The position numbers and the translations under genes are program-made. A stretch of DNA of 64,000 bases from Morella rubra (lineage: Eukaryota; Streptophyta; Magnoliopsida; Fagales; Myricaceae): positions 9,843,427 through 9,907,426 of the forward strand of contig CM025849.1 of assembly GCA_003952965.2 (NCBI GenBank), read 5' to 3'. The notes under the pieces are model-generated. The model searched no databases and was not told the origin of the DNA. It was given only the letters and a program-made list of their open reading frames with translations. Below, in pieces: positions 55,985-64,000 of the stretch. Positions within the stretch are counted from its first letter, which is position 1, and each line of letters opens with the position of its first letter.

Positions 55985-57049
55985 AAAAATAAATAAATTC
56001 GATAACGGAAAAATCTTTTACGTCTCAAGGAAAATAAATTCGATAACGGGAAAACGTTTTATTTGAGGGAAAATGAATTCGATAACTAGAAAACATTTTA
56101 CGCCTTTGAGGAAAATAAATTCGATAATGGAAAAACATTTACGTAGAGAAAATTGAATTCGATAACGGAAAAATGTTTTACGTCTTAGAAAAAATAAATT
56201 CGATAGCGAAAAACGTTTTATGTCTCAAAGAAAATGAATTCGATAACTGGAAAACCTTTTACAACTGAGAAATGAATTCGATAACTAGACAACACTTTGA
56301 AATACAACTAAGAAAAATGAAATTTTTAGGTCAAGGGAAAATAACTGATAACTGGAAAATTTTTATGTCAGAGGGAAAATGAATTTGATAACGAGAAAAT
56401 ATTATGGAACATAATGGAAAAGCGTTTTACGTCTCAGAAAAATGAATTCGATAAGGTGAAAACTTTTACATCTCAAAAAAATACGATCAAAAACGTCAAT
56501 AAATGAATTTGATAACTTTTCAAGAAAATGAATTCGATAATGGAAAATTTTACGTTCAGGAAAAATAATTCGAAAGAAAAACATTTTACGTCAAAAAAAA
56601 TATTTGATAGCTATAAAATTTTTATGATTGAGGAAAATGATAAGAAAAAAACATTTTACGTCAAAAGAAAATAAATTTGATAGCTATAAAACTTTTTATG
56701 ATTGAGGGAAAATGAATTCAATAATTGGAAAACATTTTATGTCTCAGGGAAAATGAATTCGATAATTGAAAAATGTTTTACGTCTCAAAGGAAAATGAAT
56801 TCAATAACGGAAAAACATTTTACGTCTCAAGAAAATGAATTCAATAACAGGAAAACATTTTACATCTCAAGAAAATGAATTCAATAACGGATGAAATGAT
56901 TCGATAACTGAAAACATTTTACGTCTTAGGAAAATGATGAATTCCATATGAAAAAACATTTTAAATTTTAGGGAAATGAATTCATAACGGGAAAATTTTA
57001 CGTCTCAGGAAAATGAATTCGATACTATAAAACGTTTTACGTCTCAGGT
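55985..57049 (+). repeat. ~41-bp satellite array, left part
   Basis: Tandem units of about 41 bp. Each has a 'gaaaatgaattcgataac' half and a 'ggaaaaacattttacgtctc' half, roughly 25 copies with variable indels. Most copies keep an EcoRI-like gaattc word. The array is interrupted at 57049 by the LTR-like element and resumes at 60335. Confidence 0.92.
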
Positions 57050-57525
57050 TGTCACGCCCCGTGCAGTCTTACCCCCTAGGCTCTATAGTAATGGAATGCA
57101 CACAAGGGGATTACGGCACGAATAAATATGATAACTGGCTTTAAAAAAGCTTAGCGGAAATAGTGTTGAAATGTTAAGTATATTAAGGAAGGAAAAATAA
57201 TAGTTTTCAGGGATTTAGTAAACAAGTCACACGGAATTAAATAGGGAAAATAAAATGGATTAATTAAGGAGATGTCAAACTACAGTTAAAAATTTAAAGT
57301 AGGTTGTGGTATAAGGATGGACAGAATAAAAGGAATTACACATACATATTGATTTTTGGTATACAAGTAGCACGTTACAAAGAACAAAAACCTTTACGAA
57401 GATACAAAAGTAACGAGATAATAATTACAAAAACGGAAGTAGTTTACAACTTTCTGTCCCATTACACCCATGAAACCGGCTAACAGTGACAGGACCTAAA
57501 ATAACAAAATGACTACCACTGATGT

Positions 57526-57864
57526 CTAGTCCATCTCTGACTCAGTGTCGGAGGCTAGGTCGATAATCTCATTATCCCCGTTGCCCTCCACTGGCGGTGC
57601 CGGTGGAGGAGGGACAACGTGCAGAAGAGCCGGATCAACCTCGACTAAACCAAAGTCCTCAACTCAAGGAACTGGAGGTGTAGATGGATCTTTGAGGTAC
57701 CATTGGGGCTTGTACCCCACGAATACCTCAAACGATTCGGTGACATAAGTCCATAATTTAACCAGTACTATGTAAGGATCAACATCCAAAGTCTGCTCGC
57801 TCATAAATGTCAGCATCTGATATGTCCGATGTCCACAGTAGTACATACAAGAGATTAAACCCAA
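57526..57864 (-). pseudogene. antisense coding-like frame inside the LTR element, unrecognised
   Basis: The minus strand reads LISCMYYCGHRTYQMLTF, then VKLWTYVTESFEVFVGYKPQ, a Pro/Val-rich stretch, one in-frame TGA at 57664-57666, and an acidic end NEIIDLASDTESEMD before TAG at 57526. The frame opens after a pyrimidine-rich run ending in AG near 57888, which could be a splice acceptor. Codon-like structure, a Pro-rich linker and an acidic C-terminus suggest a once-translated protein. I do not recognise the family. It runs against the presumed LTR orientation. Confidence 0.4.
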
Positions 57865-58609
57865 ACATCCTATTGACTCAGTAAAAGGGGGAAAATGAAT
57901 ATTTCACACAAAACAGATAAGCATGAATAATCAAAATAATCTACAAGCATCAATAACACTAAACAGGAAAATGATGCAATGCAGGAATGATGCATCTGTT
58001 TCCCGGTCACTATACTTTCTTTCTTTCTTTCCTCTTTTTGTCTGTCGAGGTGTCCTTTGGTTGCTCTGTTTAACCCCCAGAGTTAGGGTTGTGCGTTCCT
58101 CCTTTCCTCTTGGACTATCTCGTGCCCCGGCAGTAAGACCTTGTCAAGCGTATATTGTTTCACGCCAGGGATACCAACCACTATCCTTTCAGTGGCGGCT
58201 TGCACTATCCCACTGTGATCAGTACCGTCACCTTGTCATCGGACCACCTCTGGGTATGGGTTTCATTCCGGTCATGTGGTCATTCCGGTCAATAGCTTCC
58301 CCATACCTATGATATGTTGATGCAACAGGTATCAAAATGAGCAATAGATTTCTTAGACCAATTGTCATATAAAATGCATATAAAAGAAAGCAACCTAAAT
58401 TCACAGTAATCCATAAGTGAGTGCTCATTTCATGATATTCATGCAGTAGACTCGGTCCAACCTAACATGTACCACATGCTGTTAATAGGCAAGTCCAACA
58501 ACTTATACAATTACGTTATTTTTATTCACTGCTAACCCAATAAGGACTAGCTGTCTGTAAAAGAAAAGATTTTAGAGCTCTTGGCTAGTTTCAAAAGAAA
58601 ATCCTCCCC

Positions 58610-59200
58610 GAGCACGTTTTACAAAAATCTCCCTGGGCCTATTTTATAAAGATCTCCTTTTATAAAAACCTCCCCGGGCCAATTTATAAAGATCTCCCCG
58701 GGCATGTTTTACAAAAATCTCCCCGGGCCTATTTTATAAAGATCCCCCCGGACACGTTTTATAAAAACCTCCTGGGCTTATTTGATAAAGATCTCCCCGG
58801 CATGTTTTACAAAATCTCCCAACCTATTTTATAAAGATCAAGCATGTATTATAAAAATCTTTTCGGGCATAGTTTATAAAAATCTTCCCGTGTACGTTTT
58901 AGCAAGGTCTTCCGGGCATAGTTTATAAAAGTCTTCTCGGGTACGTTTTAGCAAAGTCTTCCAGGGCATATTTTATAACAGTCTACCCGGGCACATTTTA
59001 TAAAAGTCTTTTCCGAGCATGTGACCAATATAACACAAAACAACATGTAACCAATATAAAACAAAAAAGTCCTTTTCAGGCATATAATAACAATGCCTCC
59101 AACAATAATTTCCTCGGGCATATAAAACAAAAGTCTTTCCCGATTATTGAAAAACAAGGCTTTCCCGGGTATTCAAAATAAAAGCTTTTTCGATCATGTA
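58610..59200 (+). repeat. minisatellite inside the LTR element
   Basis: Degenerate tandem units of roughly 36 bp built from ctccccgggc, attttataaa and gatct or aatct parts. They are best conserved at 58610-58800 and decay rightward, with cccgggca still recognisable to about 59170. They lie wholly inside the 57050-60334 insertion. Confidence 0.8.
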
Positions 59201-60334
59201 TAAAACGAATTTTTCTTTCTCAAACTTCACGACTCAAAGGATCTAGCCCAAGGTGGTCCACCCAACGTCTTCTAGTCCTTTCTCCTTCGCATTTTATCAC
59301 AGTGATATGAATGAGTTACTAGTCTTTTCTCATCTCATGGCAAAAGTCACGTTTTATGCACTACCCGAACTACCCAATCTCTCATACTGTAACTTGGCTC
59401 ACCCTTACCTCAGTCGAGTGTATACTGCCTCTCATTGAATGAAAACACCTAAAAACAGTAGGACACTACGTTAGAAAAAGAAGAGCTAAAAGCTGAAGGG
59501 AAGGAGAAGGTGCAGACCGAGGCTACCTCGGTCTCATTTCCCCTTGGTTTTTTTTCCTCCTTCCTTCGGTCAGGTGGTCTCTTTCACGTCGCTCTCCCTT
59601 CCTTTCTCTTTATCGATTTGGTGAAAATTCTATATGTCTCGGAGCACTCCACTTCACGACTCTCTCTTTATTCTTCTAGTTGATATTATAAGTAGGAAGC
59701 GACGAATTCACGGTGTACTCCCCCTACCAGCCTATCGGTCTAGACCCAATCATTAGAGAGAGAGAGGGATAACGAGGTCGTACACGTATGATGCCACCAG
59801 AATCTTCATCTCAAACGTCTATTGTACACGCAACACGCCAAAAAGAGAGAGCCAATGGCCATCTTCACCTAGGCAGTCGAATAAGGAGGAGGGAAGTAAA
59901 ACGTGAAATGGGATAAGAGTGCATTAAATGCTGTGCATACGGTTAGGACACGTAAAAGGTAGCATGCAAAAGGAAGCTCAGCTAACGTAAAAGCTGGGCA
60001 TACCGGAAGCTCAAACAGCCCGAGATCCTGGGTTTACACAGCCCGGGGTCCAGAACTCAATTACTCGGGGTCAAGAAATCAAACTGCTCGGGGTCGAAAA
60101 CTCGACTGCTCGTCTAATCAACTCAGGCGTGCAGCATTCAGACCTGTCTTACCATGGTTTTACAGCTTGCCCCGACCATCCCAATTACCTTATTAAATGT
60201 CAACACAAATAAAGGTGTAAATGGAGGAAAATTAAAGATGTAAGAAGAATAATTGAAGTAAGAAAATTCCACAACGTACTATTTATATTATCTCACATAT
60301 ATATCAAATAAGTGCAAAAGAACTGGGTGTTACA

Positions 60335-60672
60335 CAGGTAAAATGAATTTAATAACAGAAAAATATTTTACATCTCGAGGAAAATGAATTTGATATTGGA
60401 AAATGTTTTACATATCAGGAAAAATGAATTTGATATTGAAAAAATATTTTACGTCTAAGAGAAAATGAATTCAATAACGGAAAAATATTTTACGATTGAG
60501 AAAAAATAAATTCGATAACGAGAAAATATTTTACGTTAGAAGAAAAATGAATTTAATGACGGAAAAACATTTTACACATGACGAAAAATGAATTTAATAT
60601 AAAAAAAAATATTTTACGTTAGAGACAAAATAAATTCGATAATGGGAGAACGTTTACGACTAAGGGAAACTT
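60335..60672 (+). repeat. ~41-bp satellite array, right part
   Basis: About eight further copies of the unit seen at 55985-57049, starting with the CAGGT target duplication and more diverged (more gaatttgata and gaatttaata variants). The two parts were one array before the LTR-like insertion. Confidence 0.9.
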
Positions 60673-60894
60673 ATTTAAAACATGCATATCGCTGAACAAA
60701 CTAGCAATAACGTGAAGTTCAATAATTTTGAAATTTCAAGTATTTTCAGGTCAAAGTTCCTACTTTTACCAAGTATTCATGATCACCTTAACATGCGGGG
60801 CATGATTTTAATGCATTTGGAATTTTTTACGCGTTCAATAAAGGAGCATATAATATTTGGGATTTGTTTTTCTTCTGAGTAATATTATATCTTC

Positions 60895-61215
60895 GTTTTA
60901 TAAAAAATTGTAAGATTTTTTAGATTTTAATAGAATTATCAATATTTACTTAGTTTGGATTTTTATAGGTTTTATGTAAAAGTTGATAAAAAGCTTTTCA
61001 ATAGATTTAGTTTTTGTTGGAATTTGTAAAAAGGTGTAGAAAGAGATGATTTGATATAATTATTTAATAAAAAAAAATATTGGGTTAGGTAAAAAAAATA
61101 TGGAGAGAGAATATTTGTTATAATTTTTTTTAATTGTGTGGAAAGTTGTTATAGATTTGTAAAAGGTATTGGTGTTTGTGTATAAATTTTTGAGATTTTG
61201 GATGATAGTTTTGCA
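60895..61215 (+). mobile_element. AT-rich MITE-like repeat, family 2
   Basis: Shares block order with 8990-9345: 'aaaaggt.tagaaagagatgatttgatataattattt', 'gagagagaatatttgttataa', 'ggtattggtgtttgtgtataaatttttgag'. Non-coding; exact ends not fixed. Confidence 0.5.
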
Positions 61216-61309
61216 AATTTTTGTGGCCTATCTATCATCAGATCCGGGAGATTAAATCTAGACTGTTGAGTCTGGATGTGTCTGGACCCGTAGAGTCCGG
61301 ACTGAATCC

Positions 61310-61680
61310 AAACCCGAGCGCGAGAGCTTGTGTGGTAATTAAATTGTTTTTAACTGTCCAAACTTCTCTTTTTTCGGAGCAGGAATTTCTCCTAATTGAG
61401 ATGCTTAATAGAGGAACAGGTGACCGTAGCCACTAGCGAGTTACATAGTTGTTATAAAAAATTATCAATATTAAGTATGATTAATCTCCAGCTTTATTAT
61501 CCTAAAACAGGCTTCTAAACTATCACATTGGCGACTCTATGGAACCCGAAAAGGACAGATTAATATTAATAATACGTAGTTAACCCTGGACATGTGATCA
61601 TTATTTATGCAGATACTCAAAAACTAAAAAATTAAAAACTCACTTATTTTACTTTGAACTGCAAAATAAAATCATAATCT
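61310..61680 (+). repeat. direct repeat arm right of the satellite
   Basis: Matches 55375-55975 in the same orientation, so the satellite plus insertion sits between two arms. The sequence just left of this arm (ctggacccgtag near 61280) resembles 54903-54914. The NUP54 exon that lies between the two features in the left copy is absent here. Confidence 0.7.
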
Positions 61681-62297
61681 ATTCTACTGTCCATCTTTTT
61701 CTTTCATTTATTTTCTTTTATTTTTTTCTTTTTGCCTTTTTAAGCTATTGTCCATTTCAATTGCCGAACACACCCTTACCCCGTTGAACTATTTTCTTCT
61801 GGTCCTGTAAAGTTAGCAAATTTGATCGTAGTATACTGTTACATCCATAAAACTCCCATCCGTTAGCCGTACTATCAAACTTGTAAGATTTGATCTATTA
61901 GATAATATACATCATCCGCATTGGCGGGCTTGGCCAGCTGGCTTCCTTAACTACTACAATCTACAAGTGACAGATTTAGCTCTGATGTCCAAGGGGGTAA
62001 ACCCCGTTCCAACTGAGGGATGGTGAAGATTACGTGCCAGTACAAAAACTTCCATGAAACACACTGCATCTAGTAATCCGACCAAACAACAAGTGTGGTG
62101 GACAATAGGCGCAAGAAATGTTTTCCAAATGTAGTTATAGCATCCACGACCAGAATACATGACCAAATTAACCAGAAACCCAATGTCCTCTAGCACCAGA
62201 GAATTCATCACAAGAAAAGAGAAATTGTGGTCAAGACAAAAGCGACAGATACATTAAGGGGGTCCTGCAGAGGATCCTCGGCATTCAGAGACAGCTT
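61681..62297. other. 3' flank of the F-box/kelch gene
   Basis: No separate gene is recognised. The part next to the stop codon at 62298 is likely 3' UTR of the minus-strand F-box gene. Confidence 0.5.
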
Positions 62298-63958
62298 TTA
62301 CGCCTTGATTGTCACGCTGCACAAGCATAAACCAGACGGCTTTATATCAGAAGTCCGCCACTCAGAGCCGGGGGATGCATTCGGGTCATACAACAGAGTA
62401 GGGTAACCAGGTTCCTGCTGGAGTGAGAAGAGAAGTAATTTGCCATCTAGTATTCCGAATCGAAAGCCAATGCATGAGCTTCCTGTTAATGGAACCGGTA
62501 CCATCTTCCATGAGTTGTCCTCTGGAGTGAATATTGCCAGTTTCCGCTGGTTCTTCCACTCCATACAGAAGAGCCTCTCCCCCAGCATAGCATGAGCCGT
62601 GACCATGACACAACCATTCTTCATTTCACACCAGGTGTGCCTCTCAGTGTTGTACACATCAACAAACTTAGAATTCCCAATTGTGAAGCTCGATCTTCCG
62701 CCCATGACATACAGCTTTCCCTCAAACCCACAGGCAAAGCAACCCCACCTTGGGCGGCGAAGACTTTCAATCAGGGTCCACTTGTCGTGTCGGGGTCATA
62801 CACCTCTACACAAGATAGACCGTCACCATCCACCCCATATCCTCCAACAGCATAAACCTTACCATTAACCTCTGCACAAGCAAATTCATAGCGAGCCACA
62901 TTCATCTTTGCTAATTTACTCCAACTGCATTTGCGAAAAAACAAAAAAGAAATGTCACAAGAGATTGTAAAAGTAACAAGAAAAGTGGTTGGGCTCTAAA
63001 AAAGGTCAGCACTTAATAGTGCCTTGCAATAAAAGCAAGATCATTATGGCGGTCCATAAATTTTGGCTAGAGGTTAAAACACCCAATTTCAGACCAAAAA
63101 CAATAGGAAACCCCCACCACTCAACTTGAGTAAGCTGCAATTTGGTACGCTGCTGTATTAGTGCAACTTTCCTATGGAGTTTGCAGCTAATTCCGCTTTT
63201 GAAGAACACATAGGTAATATCATCCTACATCTAGCTTCAGGTGGAGTTGTTAATGTAGCAGGGGCATAAAAAACTAAACTATTTTAGATCTAATATATTG
63301 ATTCAGCACCAAATTTTTTGTGTAATGAGTGCAACTGATCAGTCAGTCTAGCAGTCCAAAGCTGGTAATTTTTTCCTGTTTTAAAGAAAGGTCATCGTCT
63401 ACAACACAAAAAAAGATTCCGTGCAGAGATTCAATTACCTAAACAGCATAAATCACAACAAACCTTCAATCGAGTTTAGATAGATTAATCCACTAAACAG
63501 CAACAGTGTTTTAGACTTCAAAGAAAATGCAACAGAAGAACAAACCTGTTGAGGCAGGAATCATATTGGTATACATCTGGCGATGCAGAACCAGGTCCAT
63601 CGATCACAGAAAAGCCAGCCATGACAAGAAGCTTTCCATTAAGAACAACCACCCCAAACCCAGCTTTCACCGGACCAGGCATCAGTGGAAGACGCCGGTG
63701 TTTATGGCCCAAACAATCCAGAACCTCCCAGTGGCTTTCCTTCCCTTTGGCATCCATAGTTAAGACATAGAGCCATTCCTCGAGTACCCCAGCTAATTTC
63801 CGCACAGTGATTAATTCTTTGCTTTGAATAAATGACCTCCAACTTTTGCAGACACTACCCATTACTGGGAAGTTTGAACGGGGAACAAGTGCAAGGCAAT
63901 GCTTTGCCACATCATCAGGCAGCCCAGGCAGGATGGGGCTGTCAAGATCATCAATAAC
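62298..63958 (-). CDS. F-box/kelch-repeat protein resembling At1g67480, partial
   Basis: F-box/kelch proteins are substrate receptors of SCF ubiquitin ligases; the kelch propeller binds the target. Minus-strand exons: 63546-63958 (VIDDLDSPILPGLPDDVAKH, MGSVCKSWRSFIQSKE, RKLAGVLEEWLYVLT, then the first kelch blades) and 62298-62924 (WSKLAKMNVARYEFACAEVN, AVGGYGVDGDGLSCVEVYDP, RRPRWGCFACGFEGKLYVMG, to CSVTIKA and the stop). LPDDVAKHCL...VCKSW is the F-box. A splice acceptor precedes 63958, so the first exon lies beyond the window. In the second exon one base is missing near 62788 (gacacgacaag), which shifts the frame between VYDPD and TLIES. Everything else is well preserved, so a consensus error or a very recent lesion is likely. 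Confidence 0.88.
62925..63545 (-). other. intron of the F-box/kelch gene
   Basis: 621-bp intron bounded by a GT donor next to 63546 and an AG acceptor (atgcag) next to 62924. It splits a Ser codon (AG|T) before WSKLA. No other feature is seen in it. Confidence 0.75.
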
Positions 63959-64000
63959 CTGAGAAGAGAAATGAGAATTGCTTTTCGAACGAGTGTGTAT

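Larger units (their letters stand above)
57050..60334 (+). mobile_element. 3.3-kb LTR-like insertion (probable solo LTR) in the satellite
   Basis: Starts TGTCACGCCCC and ends GGGTGTTACA, so it has TG...CA ends inside a short imperfect inverted repeat. It is flanked by CAGGT on both sides (57045-57049 and 60335-60339), the 5-bp target duplication typical of LTR retrotransposons. No internal gag-pol and no second LTR are present, so a solo LTR of 3285 bp is the simplest reading. LTRs of this size with such ends are known in plant chromovirus (Del/Tekay-type) gypsy elements, which is inference here. It contains its own minisatellite (58610-59200), an antisense open-frame remnant, a microsatellite near 59755 and AT-rich 3' sequence. 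Confidence 0.8.

Overview
This is nuclear DNA from a flowering plant, almost certainly a eudicot. It has intron-split genes with GT/AG borders, plant-only families (tropinone-reductase-like SDRs, an AGC VIIIa kinase, sterol 4-alpha-methyl oxidase 2, an F-box/kelch protein), CACTA transposons, copia, LINE and MITE debris, and one scaffold gap of exactly 1000 N. No prokaryotic genes, CRISPR array or operon is present. The species cannot be named from the sequence alone.

Layout: 1-5.8 kb is transposon debris (a copia gag pseudogene, a CACTA TNPD remnant, an LTR-like repeat). 5.8-17 kb is a cluster of tropinone-reductase-like short-chain dehydrogenases. It holds a broken minus-strand copy, a damaged plus-strand copy, an orphan last exon and one five-exon gene with an intact 269-codon reading frame (14206-16944). 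That gene carries Ala where the family has its catalytic Ser. 17-23.4 kb is MITE, LINE, CACTA-end and LTR-like debris. 23373-31403 is a full-length, decayed CACTA (En/Spm) element with an AGA target duplication. 32.7-34.9 kb is a 5'-truncated SMO2 pseudogene.

37206-43039 is a near-identical direct copy of 5801-11635. It carries second copies of the first two SDR genes, and the differences are mostly small indels. 43.7-45.1 kb is the 5' part of a D6PK-like AGC kinase, cut by the gap at 45109-46108. 46.6-47.35 kb is the 3' end of glucosidase I (GCS1). 48.7-54.9 kb is a gene-less block with extreme C depletion on the + strand. It abuts the first exon of a nucleoporin NUP54 gene (minus strand, frameshifted). 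55.4-61.7 kb is a ~41-bp EcoRI-site satellite, bracketed by direct repeats and split by a 3285-bp LTR-like element with a CAGGT target duplication. 62.3-63.96 kb is an F-box/kelch gene resembling At1g67480, running off the right edge.

The genes do not form a pathway together. Apart from the SDR cluster, they are unrelated single genes separated by repeats. The density of 1-2 nt indels, both in otherwise good genes and between the two large duplicates, means assembly or consensus error must be weighed before any gene here is called dead.
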